A stretch of 14,711 nt of DNA from positions 1 through 14,711 of the forward strand of contig CAAGJD010000003.1 of the NCBI GenBank assembly GCA_900770055.1. Direction: 5' to 3'. The DNA is from Acholeplasmatales bacterium (GTDB lineage Bacteria; Bacillota_I; Bacilli_A; Acholeplasmatales; Anaeroplasmataceae). Below are positions 5,712-12,960 of the stretch, in pieces. The number at the start of each line of letters is the position of its first letter. Positions within the stretch are counted from its first letter, which is position 1. The notes under the pieces were generated by a model, which was not told the DNA's origin, searched no databases, and saw only the letters and a list, made by a program, of their open reading frames with translations. The position numbers and the translations under genes were made by a program.

Positions 5712-8339
5712 ATGAAAAGAATTATATTAGTAGATGGTAATTCATTAATGTATCGTGCATTTTATGGTATGGCAACTGGTGGAGCACTTGCTCAAAATTC
5801 AAAGGGACTATATACTAATGCCATTTATAATTTTGCAAGAATGATGAATCATTTAATTAAATCAGAATATGATAATATTTTAGTAGCCTTTGATGCTGGA
5901 AAGAAAACTATTCGTCATGATTGGATGGAGGATTATAAGGCAGGTAGAGCTCCAATGCCAGATGAATTTAGAATGCAAATAGCCTACATTAAAGAGTTTT
6001 TAAATATTATGCGTATTAAACAATATGAACAATCCTTATATGAGGCTGATGATATTATTGGTACTATGTCTAAAATGGCAGAAGATAATGGCTATCATGT
6101 TGATATATATTCATCTGATAAGGATTTATTACAATTAATAAGTGAAAATACAACAGTTCATTTAACAAAAAAAGGAATGACAGAGCTTGAATCCTATACT
6201 CCTTCATATTTTTACGAAAAATATCAAATTAATCATACCCAATTTATTGATTTAAAAGCATTAATGGGAGATAAAAGTGATAACCTTCCTGGCATACCAG
6301 GAATTGGTGAAAAAAAAGCAGTAAAATACCTTCAGAGCTATGGTAGTTTAGAAGGCATTATTGAAAATATGAATTTGATTAAGGGTGCTGATGGTGAAAA
6401 AATTAGAGCTAATTATGAACAAGCACTTTTATGTAGAAAAATGGCAACTATCTTAAGAAGCTTTGATATTAGCTTAAGCTTAGATGATACTATCAAGCAG
6501 GAGCCTAATAAAGAATCATTAATTAATTTCTATAAAGAATTAGAATTTAATTCACTACTTAAGGATTTAACACTTGAAAAGCCTAAAATTAATACAAATA
6601 TTAATTCTTATGAAGTATTAGATAACCCAGTAAGAATTAAAGAAGTACTACTTCCTAATTCAGCCTTAATATTTGAAACCTATGAATATAATTACCATAA
6701 ATGTCCTATCTTAGCTATTGGACTTAAAAATAGCTTAGGTACGTTTATTATTGATCCTAATACAATTTTTACAAGTATGGATTTAATGCTTTATTTATCT
6801 GAGGATAATCATAAGATTATTTATGATTATAAAAGAGCTTATGTCTTATGTAAAAGATTAGGCTTTGATCTTTTAGGTGTAGATTTTGATTTATTACTTG
6901 CAACATATATTCTAAACCCTCAGGCAACGAAAGAGGAATTTAAGGGTATTTGTGATTATTATGAGTATCAAGATGTTTATTATGACGAACAAATCTACGG
7001 TAAAGGTGCTAAAAAGACATTACCTGAAAAAGATGTAATATATCAGCACGTAGCTAAGAAGGCTAATGCTTTATTTGAGGTTTATAATAAAGCATTAGAA
7101 GAATTAAAAGAAAAAAATCAACTACATTTATTAACAGAAATTGAATTACCATTATCTAAGGTATTAGGTAAAATGGAATTTAATGGTATGAAGGTTGATT
7201 TAGATGAGCTTAATAAACAAGAACAGTCTTTATTATCACAAATTAAAGAACTTGAAAATAAAATATATGAGCTTGCGAAAAAAGAATTTAATATTTCATC
7301 CCCTAAGCAATTAGGTACACTACTTTTTGATGAGCTTCAAATACCCTATCCAAAGAAAAAGGGTACAAGCTACTCAACTGATATAGAGGTTTTAGAGGCT
7401 ATAAAGGATTGTAACCCTATTGTTAATTATATAATTGATTATAGAGCGAAAACTAAGCTTTATTCAACTTATATTAGTGGTATGCGTGAATTAATTTATC
7501 CAGATAATAAGGTTCATACAATTTTCCAGCAAACATTAACTTCAACTGGTAGATTATCTAGTATTGAGCCTAATTTACAAAATATTCCAATTAGAACCCC
7601 AGAGGGACACTTAATAAGAAAAATGTTTGTTCCTGAAAATCCTAATAATAAGCTTTATTCAGCTGATTATTCTCAAATAGAGCTTAGAGTATTAGCTCAT
7701 ATGGCGAAAGTTAGTAAGCTTATTGAATCATTTAATAATGAAGAGGATATTCATACTAAAACAGCAATGGAGGTATTTGGTAAATCAAAGGAGCAAATAA
7801 CATCACTTGATAGAAGAAGAGCAAAAGCAGTAAACTTCGGTATTGTTTATGGTATTTCAGCCTTTGGACTTGCCCAGGATTTAGGTATAACAAATGTAGA
7901 GGCCTCTAATTTTATTAAAAAATATTATGAAGCATATCCAGAAATTAAAACATTTATGGATGAAACAATAGAATTTTGTAAGACAAATGGCTATGTAAAA
8001 ACTATGCAAAATAGAATTAGATATATACCAGATATCAATTCTAAGATTTATATGCAAAGAGAATTTGCAAAAAGAACAGCAATGAATACTCCAATTCAAG
8101 GCTCTGCAGCAGACATTATTAAAATTGCTATGGTTAAAATAGATAAAGAACTTGAAGAAAGAAAATTAAGTAGTAAAATGCTTGTTACTGTACATGATGA
8201 GCTTGTTTTTGAGGTTTTAAATGGTGAAGAGGAAGTATTAAAGGAATTAGTAAGACGTAATATGCAAAACGCTATGAGCTTAAGCGTACCACTTTCTGTT
8301 GATGATTCTTTTGGTACAAATTGGTATGAGGTGAAATAA
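5712..8339 (+). CDS. polA: DNA polymerase I, proofreading-deficient type
   Basis: Pol I removes RNA primers, fills gaps and completes excision repair. The 875-aa protein has all three regions. The 5'-nuclease (about 1-290) keeps metal-binding acidic residues D8, D113, D114, D136, D138, D187 and D190. The 3'-5' exonuclease-like region (about 300-455) is degenerate: the DxE of motif I is E322 and Y324 (FETYE), the motif III aspartate is A448 (YQHVA), and only the motif II aspartate D393 remains. It therefore should not proofread, as in Bacillus Pol I. The polymerase (about 470-875) has motif A with D652 (DYSQIELR), motif B with K705, F709 and Y713, and motif C with D829 and E830 (VHDE). The ribosome binding site GGATGTGA is moderate. 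It is the first gene of the operon; its TAA shares one base with the next ATG. Confidence 0.97.
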   Translation: MKRIILVDGNSLMYRAFYGMATGGALAQNSKGLYTNAIYNFARMMNHLIKSEYDNILVAFDAGKKTIRHDWMEDYKAGRAPMPDEFRMQIAYIKEFLNIMRIKQYEQSLYEADDIIGTMSKMAEDNGYHVDIYSSDKDLLQLISENTTVHLTKKGMTELESYTPSYFYEKYQINHTQFIDLKALMGDKSDNLPGIPGIGEKKAVKYLQSYGSLEGIIENMNLIKGADGEKIRANYEQALLCRKMATILRSFDISLSLDDTIKQEPNKESLINFYKELEFNSLLKDLTLEKPKINTNINSYEVLDNPVRIKEVLLPNSALIFETYEYNYHKCPILAIGLKNSLGTFIIDPNTIFTSMDLMLYLSEDNHKIIYDYKRAYVLCKRLGFDLLGVDFDLLLATYILNPQATKEEFKGICDYYEYQDVYYDEQIYGKGAKKTLPEKDVIYQHVAKKANALFEVYNKALEELKEKNQLHLLTEIELPLSKVLGKMEFNGMKVDLDELNKQEQSLLSQIKELENKIYELAKKEFNISSPKQLGTLLFDELQIPYPKKKGTSYSTDIEVLEAIKDCNPIVNYIIDYRAKTKLYSTYISGMRELIYPDNKVHTIFQQTLTSTGRLSSIEPNLQNIPIRTPEGHLIRKMFVPENPNNKLYSADYSQIELRVLAHMAKVSKLIESFNNEEDIHTKTAMEVFGKSKEQITSLDRRRAKAVNFGIVYGISAFGLAQDLGITNVEASNFIKKYYEAYPEIKTFMDETIEFCKTNGYVKTMQNRIRYIPDINSKIYMQREFAKRTAMNTPIQGSAADIIKIAMVKIDKELEERKLSSKMLVTVHDELVFEVLNGEEEVLKELVRRNMQNAMSLSVPLSVDDSFGTNWYEVK

Positions 8340-8848
8340 TGGATGTAATTTTAAATAGAAGAAGTGTAAGAAAATATGATCTTACAAAAAAAATATCAAA
8401 TGAAACATTAGAATTTTTATGTAGATGTGCAGAGTCTGCACCATCTGCAAGAAGACAAAAATCACGTGAATATGTAATAATTAATGATCAAAAAATAATT
8501 GATGAGCTTTCAAATGTTAGTAAAGGATCTATGATACTTTCTGAATGTAATACAGTTATTGCTGTTATTGCAAAAGACCCTAGTGAGCTTACAACACCAC
8601 ATATGCAGGTTCAGGATTTATCTAGCGCTACAGAAAATATTTTGCTTGCTGCTACATCCTTAGGCCTTGGAAGCTGCTGGATTGGTATTACTCCTCATGA
8701 GGATAGAGAAAGTGCATGTAATAAAATTTTAAATATCAGTGAAGGTAAGAAAGTCTTTTCTTTAGTTGCGTTAGGCTATCCACTAGAGCATGATAATGCT
8801 TTTTACGATGCTAAAAAGGAAGCAACTATTACCTATAATAGAGGTTAA
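8339..8848 (+). CDS. Nitroreductase-family flavoprotein
   Basis: The family uses FMN and NAD(P)H to reduce nitro compounds, quinones or flavins, and physiological substrates are often unknown. The 169-aa product begins with the FMN-contacting RRSVRKY (7-13). At 34-46 it has APSARRQKSREYV where many members have APSxxNxQPWxF, so the usual Asn and Trp are replaced. The C-terminal hallmark LLAATSLGLGSCWIGI is present, followed by LVALGYP. The length is at the short end of the family, suggesting a minimal homodimeric subunit. The start is well supported: GAGGTG at 8328-8333, with the ATG overlapping the polA stop by one base. Its position between polA and mutM differs from B. subtilis, where these two are adjacent. 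Family is confident; substrate is not. Confidence 0.88.
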   Translation: MDVILNRRSVRKYDLTKKISNETLEFLCRCAESAPSARRQKSREYVIINDQKIIDELSNVSKGSMILSECNTVIAVIAKDPSELTTPHMQVQDLSSATENILLAATSLGLGSCWIGITPHEDRESACNKILNISEGKKVFSLVALGYPLEHDNAFYDAKKEATITYNRG

Positions 8849-8850
8849 TT

Positions 8851-9666
8851 ATGCCAGAATTACCAGAGGTTGAAACAGTTAGAAGAGTTTTAAAAACTCA
8901 AATAGTAGGACAAATTATTACAGATATTGAAATTAGATATGATAATATTATTGATTTTGATATTAATGAATTTAAAAATAATATCATAAATAAAGAAATA
9001 ACTGATATTTCGAGATTAGGTAAATATCTAATATTTAATTTATCTAGTGGCGCAATAATTTCTCATCTTAGAATGGAAGGTAAATATTTTTATTTGCCAA
9101 AGGATATTGTGAATGATAAACATACTCATGTCATATTTTATTTGTCAAATGGCTATATGCTTTTATATAATGATGTTAGAAAATTTGGTAGAATGACATA
9201 TAAGAATAATGATGAAATCTATACTTCATCACCACTAGAAAATGTCGGCGTTGACCCCATTTTAGCACAAAATATCAATACTGATGATATATATGCTAAA
9301 ATAATAGCAAGGAAAACTCCAATTAAAACTACCCTATTGTCTCAAGATATTATTGCAGGGTTAGGTAATATTTATGTAGATGAGGTATTATATTCAGCCA
9401 ATATAAATCCTCATAGACTTGCATATACTATAACAAAAGATGAGACATTAGCTATAATTAATGAATCAATTAGAATCCTTAATTTAGCTATAGAAAATAA
9501 AGGAACTACTATTAGAAGCTATACATCAAGTCTAAATGTTAAAGGAAATTATCAAAATTTTTTAAATGTTCATACAAAAAATGAATGTCCTCATTGCAAA
9601 AGTATGCTAATTCGTGATAAAATAAATGGAAGAACTACATATTATTGCAAAAATTGTCAGAGGTGA
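8851..9666 (+). CDS. mutM: Formamidopyrimidine-DNA glycosylase (8-oxoguanine repair)
   Basis: MutM/Fpg excises oxidised purines such as 8-oxoguanine and FapyG and then cuts the strand by beta,delta-elimination. The N-terminus MPELPEVET supplies the catalytic proline (P2, exposed after Met removal) and E3; K58 in RLGKYLIF is the conserved lysine. The helix-two-turn-helix segment LLSQDIIAGLGNIYVDEVL is intact. The C-terminal zinc finger has C246, C249, C266 and C269, with the DNA-binding R261 in GRTTYYC. The 271-aa length is typical. It starts 2 nt after the nitroreductase stop, and its GAGGT ribosome binding site lies in the end of that gene. Next to polA it forms a repair pair, while coaE follows directly. 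Identification is secure. Confidence 0.97.
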   Translation: MPELPEVETVRRVLKTQIVGQIITDIEIRYDNIIDFDINEFKNNIINKEITDISRLGKYLIFNLSSGAIISHLRMEGKYFYLPKDIVNDKHTHVIFYLSNGYMLLYNDVRKFGRMTYKNNDEIYTSSPLENVGVDPILAQNINTDDIYAKIIARKTPIKTTLLSQDIIAGLGNIYVDEVLYSANINPHRLAYTITKDETLAIINESIRILNLAIENKGTTIRSYTSSLNVKGNYQNFLNVHTKNECPHCKSMLIRDKINGRTTYYCKNCQR

Positions 9667-9670
9667 TGAT

Positions 9671-10264
9671 ATGAAGCTAGTTGTAGGTATCACAGGTGGT
9701 ATTGCATGTGGTAAATCAAATGTTTGTAATAACATTAGAGATTTAGGCTACAAAGTATTAGATTGTGATAAAATCAGCTACGAATTATCATTAAAGGGTA
9801 ATGCTTTATATAAAAAAATAATTGAAGCTTTTGGTTCAGAGATTTTACTTTCAAATGGTGAGATTGATAGAAAGAAACTTGGTGAGATTATTTTTAAAGA
9901 TTCTAGTAAAAGAGTATTATTAAATTCAATTTCACATCCTCTTATAAAAGATGAATTAATTAAGCAAATTGCTTTACTTAATGAAGATATCATCTTTATT
10001 GAGGTACCATTATTATATGAAGCAGGCTTTGATGATTTATGTGATTACGTAATATGTATTTTCTTAGATGAAAATATCCAAATTGAAAGACTTATGGAAA
10101 GAGATTTAATTGATAGAAATTATGCAATTAAAAAAATTAATTCTCAAATGTCTTTAGAAAAGAAAAAACTATTTGCTGATTTTATCATCAATACAAAGGG
10201 AAGCTTTGATGAAACTAAAATGCAGGTAGAAAAAATAATAAAAGAAATAAAAAAAGGAGTGTAG
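9671..10264 (+). CDS. coaE: Dephospho-CoA kinase
   Basis: CoaE phosphorylates dephospho-CoA at the ribose 3'-OH using ATP, the last step of coenzyme A synthesis. With the start at 9671 the protein is 197 aa, the usual size. It opens with MKLVVGITGGIACGKS, whose P-loop is GGIACGKS at 9-16 (K15, S16). Other family signatures are VLDCDKISYE, SHPLIKDEL and IFIEVPLLYEAGF, then RLMERD in the lid region. A longer frame upstream to 9626 is open, but it would overlap the mutM zinc finger and has no ribosome binding site, whereas GAGGTG lies 5 nt before 9671. It begins 4 nt after the mutM stop, the order seen in Bacilli. Identification is secure. Confidence 0.95.
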   Translation: MKLVVGITGGIACGKSNVCNNIRDLGYKVLDCDKISYELSLKGNALYKKIIEAFGSEILLSNGEIDRKKLGEIIFKDSSKRVLLNSISHPLIKDELIKQIALLNEDIIFIEVPLLYEAGFDDLCDYVICIFLDENIQIERLMERDLIDRNYAIKKINSQMSLEKKKLFADFIINTKGSFDETKMQVEKIIKEIKKGV

Positions 10265-10267
10265 ACT

Positions 10268-10615
10268 ATGGCTGTTATTGAAACAGGTGAAAACCAGACA
10301 AAGTTAGTTTTACAAACACATTATTATAAGGCTTCTTATGAGCAAATTAAGGAAGTCTATCTAGCTATCCTTGAAGAGCTAGGACACAATGTAGTATCTG
10401 TTAATGATGACTACACTGAAGTTTATTCTGAAATACCTCATATGGAGGTTATAGCTAAAATAATAATGCAAGATCCTAAGGAAACATCAATTGATTTTTA
10501 CATCAATGCAGATTTCTTAATTGGCGCAGCAGGAAAGGCTTATAAATTCATTGAAACTATTTATTCAAAAATAGAACAAAAATATGAATTTAAGGGTGTA
10601 TCTTTACACAAGTAA
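10268..10615 (+). CDS. Conserved-looking 115-aa protein of unknown function
   Basis: I do not recognise this family. The 115-aa soluble protein has no signal peptide, membrane segment or cysteine. Predicted by eye, it alternates a strand (KLVLQTHYYKA), a helix (SYEQIKEVYLAILEELG), two or three strands (HNVVSVNDDYTEVYSE, MEVIAKIIMQ, TSIDFYINA) and a C-terminal helix (GKAYKFIETIYSKIEQKY), a compact alpha/beta sandwich. The start is supported by AAAGGAG about 8 nt upstream; the gap from coaE is 3 nt. In B. subtilis nrdR lies before dnaB, but this protein has neither the NrdR zinc ribbon nor an ATP-cone. Codon use resembles its neighbours, so it is an integral operon member and not a recent arrival. 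A link to replication or to CoA metabolism would be guesswork. Confidence 0.8.
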   Translation: MAVIETGENQTKLVLQTHYYKASYEQIKEVYLAILEELGHNVVSVNDDYTEVYSEIPHMEVIAKIIMQDPKETSIDFYINADFLIGAAGKAYKFIETIYSKIEQKYEFKGVSLHK

Positions 10616-10621
10616 TGATCC

Positions 10622-11800
10622 ATGGCGGCAAAATTATTAGATAGTACTTCAAAATTTAATATCTATTCAAGCTTTACACTATCTAATGACGATGTTGCTG
10701 CTGTTTCCCTTCTTTATGGACCGTTAATTGGTAGTGATGCAGCAATATTATATTTTGCTTTCTCTTCATTACTAGAAAGAAATAATTTAAAATCAGAAGA
10801 AATCATTCATCAGGATTTATTTGATTTATATTCATTAAAGCCACAAGAATTTCTTAAAGCAAGACATAAGCTAGAAGGTATTGGTCTTTTAGTTACATAT
10901 TTAGATAATAATAATTATATTTATGTATTATGTCCACCATTAACTCCTAAGACATTCATTAAGGATGTTACTTTAGGCTTATATCTTTATTCTAAGCTAC
11001 GTAAAGAAACATTTGATTTTATTTATGAGCATTTCAAAATTGAAAAGCTTGATAAAAACAAATATGAAAATATTACAAAAAGCTTTGATGAGGTATATGA
11101 ATCAAGACTTGATAATGATGCTACATTTGATAAATTCCAATATATATTAGGTAAAAAGCCTAATAAGGGAATTGTAATTAATGATTATAAATTTGATTTT
11201 GATTATTTTATTAGTGAAATAAATACTGAATTCTTAGAGGTTGGTGTCACAAAAACATTTAAAAAGCAAATTTGTGACATTTCCTTTGTTTATGGCTTTA
11301 ATGAGGCTGAAATGATTTCAATATTTAATGATTCAATTAATAAATCAGGCTTTTATGATTTTAGATTATTAAAGAAAAAAGCTAATATATTATTCACATA
11401 TAAGAAGAATATGAATGCTCCTAAGCTTGAAGAAAAGAATGAAGAAGCAGTTAATAATAATGATATTATTTCATTCTTAGATAATGCTTCACCTAGTGAG
11501 CTTTTAGCTCAAATAGTACCAAATTATCCTGCAAATTATTTAGATACTATAATGGAAATCTATTCAGCTATTGAATTGCCTAGAGGTGTTCTAAATTGTA
11601 TGATAATGAAGGTTTTAAAGGATAAATCAGGTGAACTACCAAGTGTAAAATATTTTAAAAAGGTAGCTGAATCATGGATTATGGATAATATCTTCTCAAC
11701 AAGTGATGCAATTGTTTATGTCACTACACCTAAGGATAAAAAGAAGACAGATAAAAAAGACTCTAATGACGATCCAAATGGAGGACTAGAAGAGTTATGA
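10622..11800 (+). CDS. dnaB: Replication initiation / membrane attachment protein DnaB (Bacilli type)
   Basis: This is the Bacilli DnaB, a primosomal co-loader distinct from the E. coli helicase of that name. In B. subtilis it acts with DnaD and DnaI to load the DnaC helicase at oriC and at restart sites. The 392-aa protein begins with a winged-helix-like region (LSNDDVAAVSLLYGPLIGSDAAILYF resembles the family N-terminus) and ends with a DnaD-like C-terminal domain (about 285-365) carrying the ssDNA-binding motif YxxxVxxxW (Y344, V348, W352). The last 20 residues are a charged, probably disordered tail. A clear Shine-Dalgarno is missing before 10622; translation may depend on ribosomes finishing the previous gene 6 nt upstream. 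It overlaps dnaI by 4 nt (ATGA). Sequence similarity is modest across this family, but context makes the call firm. Confidence 0.9.
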   Translation: MAAKLLDSTSKFNIYSSFTLSNDDVAAVSLLYGPLIGSDAAILYFAFSSLLERNNLKSEEIIHQDLFDLYSLKPQEFLKARHKLEGIGLLVTYLDNNNYIYVLCPPLTPKTFIKDVTLGLYLYSKLRKETFDFIYEHFKIEKLDKNKYENITKSFDEVYESRLDNDATFDKFQYILGKKPNKGIVINDYKFDFDYFISEINTEFLEVGVTKTFKKQICDISFVYGFNEAEMISIFNDSINKSGFYDFRLLKKKANILFTYKKNMNAPKLEEKNEEAVNNNDIISFLDNASPSELLAQIVPNYPANYLDTIMEIYSAIELPRGVLNCMIMKVLKDKSGELPSVKYFKKVAESWIMDNIFSTSDAIVYVTTPKDKKKTDKKDSNDDPNGGLEEL

Positions 11801-12648
11801 TAAAATTGAAGGTTGAACACGATCAAAGTTCAGTTGAAAATTATATTAAGGAGCTTCAAAAGAAGCTACCAGAATATAATGTAAATCTAAATAATTGTAA
11901 TGATTTTCAAATTATGCTTGATAATAAAGAGGCTTGTAAGCATTGTAAATCATTAGGATCTTGTCCTAATGAGCTTGCTGGTCATTATCTAAATTATCAG
12001 GATGGTACTTTTAGTTTAGTAGAATGTAAATATAAAAAAGGAGAAAAGCTTCTTAAAAACAAGAATTCTTTAATAAAAACTTTATATTTACCATCTAATA
12101 TTTTAGATGCAAGCTTAGAAAGCTTTGATACAAATTCTGAAAGTAGAAGAAAAATTTATCAATATGTTTTAAATTTCATTAATGATTTTAAAAATAATGT
12201 TAAGGTTAAGGGCTTATATTTAAGTGGAACATTTTCAATAGGTAAGACCTATACTATGTCATGTATCGCTAATGAATTAGCTAAAAATAATATTTCATCA
12301 TTATTAATCTATTTTCCAGATTTAGTTGTAGATTTAAAAAGTGCAATGGGAACAAATAGATTTGATGAGCTATTAAATATGCTTAAATCTATTGATGTTT
12401 TAATGCTTGATGATGTCGGAAGTGAAAATATGACTCCTTGGCTAAGAGATGAGGTTTTAGGACCTATAATTAATTTTAGAGCTCTTGAGCATAAGCCTAT
12501 TTTCTTTTCTTCAAATTTGAAGGGTAAAGAATATAAAGATTTTTTAGCATTTGATGGTAATACAACTAAGGCAGAAAGAATTTTTTCAAGAATTCAGGCT
12601 GTTTGTGTTGCTATATCAATGGATGATGGTCAAAAATATACAAGATAG
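11797..12648 (+). CDS. dnaI: Helicase loader DnaI (AAA+ ATPase)
   Basis: DnaI loads the replicative helicase onto DNA in Bacilli. The 283-aa protein has the N-terminal helicase-binding domain with a zinc site of the DnaI type (C47, C50, C56, H63). The C-terminal AAA+ domain has Walker A GTFSIGKT at 144-151 (K150), Walker B VLMLDDVGSE with D205 and D206, a sensor-1-like FFSSNLK, and a C-terminal arginine segment ERIFSRI. The length is slightly below the roughly 310 aa of the B. subtilis protein. The start overlaps the dnaB stop as ATGA, with GGAGG about 12 nt upstream inside dnaB, giving tight co-translation. The stop codon runs into the operon terminator. Identification is secure. Confidence 0.95.
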   Translation: MIKLKVEHDQSSVENYIKELQKKLPEYNVNLNNCNDFQIMLDNKEACKHCKSLGSCPNELAGHYLNYQDGTFSLVECKYKKGEKLLKNKNSLIKTLYLPSNILDASLESFDTNSESRRKIYQYVLNFINDFKNNVKVKGLYLSGTFSIGKTYTMSCIANELAKNNISSLLIYFPDLVVDLKSAMGTNRFDELLNMLKSIDVLMLDDVGSENMTPWLRDEVLGPIINFRALEHKPIFFSSNLKGKEYKDFLAFDGNTTKAERIFSRIQAVCVAISMDDGQKYTR

Positions 12649-12675
12649 TGCTATTATAGCACTTTTCTTTTTTTA
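12647..12675 (+). terminator. Terminator of the polA-dnaI operon
   Basis: AGTGCTA at 12647-12653 pairs with TAGCACT at 12657-12663 around a 3-nt loop, followed by a T-rich tract to about 12674. The stem starts within the dnaI stop codon (12646-12648). Confidence 0.8.
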
Positions 12676-12690
12676 AGTATTATTTTGTTG

Positions 12691-12719
12691 TTGCATTGAA
12701 AAACTATTTAGAGTATAAT
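12691..12719 (+). promoter_or_regulatory. Promoter for the T-box / thrS transcript
   Basis: A perfect -10 box TATAAT lies at 12714-12719 and a partial -35 box TTGCAT at 12691-12696, with 17 nt between them. Transcription would begin near 12726, just before the T-box Stem I. Confidence 0.65.
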
Positions 12720-12730
12720 TATCGTATCGA

Positions 12731-12938
12731 AGATAAGGGACACGATATATTTAAGAGTCTTAAAGAGAGTGTGCGGTTGGTGAAAGCACATAGATATTAA
12801 TTATGTTACTACCCTTGGAGATGATAGAGGAAATGCTATCCGTTACTCGCGTTAAGAGTTTTTGAGTGTTAGGGATATTCCCTAAAATTAAGGTGGTACC
12901 GCGGTTATTACGTCCTTAGATTTTCTAAGGATTTTTTT
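12731..12938 (+). promoter_or_regulatory. Threonine T-box leader (tRNA-sensing riboswitch) upstream of thrS
   Basis: T-box RNAs sense uncharged tRNA and allow read-through when the amino acid is scarce. Stem I closes with AAGGG (12735-12739) pairing CCCTT (12812-12816). The triplet just before that strand is ACT (12808-12810) followed by A, the expected place for the specifier, and ACU is a threonine codon. The distal part has AGAGAG and GGTTGGTG (AG-bulge and GNUG loop) between TGTGC and GCACA. A Stem II-like hairpin, GATAG/CTATC, lies at 12823-12840, and Stem III, TTAGGGA/TCCCTAA, at 12869-12885. The T box is AAGGTGGTACCGCG at 12890-12903; its TGGT would pair with an ACCA 3' end. The competing terminator is TCCTTAGA (12913-12920) with TCTAAGGA (12924-12931) and a T-run to 12938. 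The region between dnaI and thrS is otherwise empty. Confidence 0.95.
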
Positions 12939-12960
12939 ATTTATAAGGGAGGAAGAAAAA

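Noticed and set aside
7881..8099. 72-codon open frame on the minus strand
   Set aside because: It is antisense within the polymerase motif region of polA, which is clearly coding, and it resembles no protein.
9626..9670. Upstream in-frame start for CoaE
   Set aside because: It would overlap the mutM zinc finger; 9671 has GAGGTG upstream and puts the P-loop strand at the N-terminus as the family requires.
9778..9993. 71-codon open frame on the minus strand
   Set aside because: It is antisense inside coaE and is a by-product of AT-rich codon use.
10268..10615. Calling the 115-aa protein NrdR from gene order
   Set aside because: It has no cysteines and no ATP-cone motif, so synteny alone is misleading.
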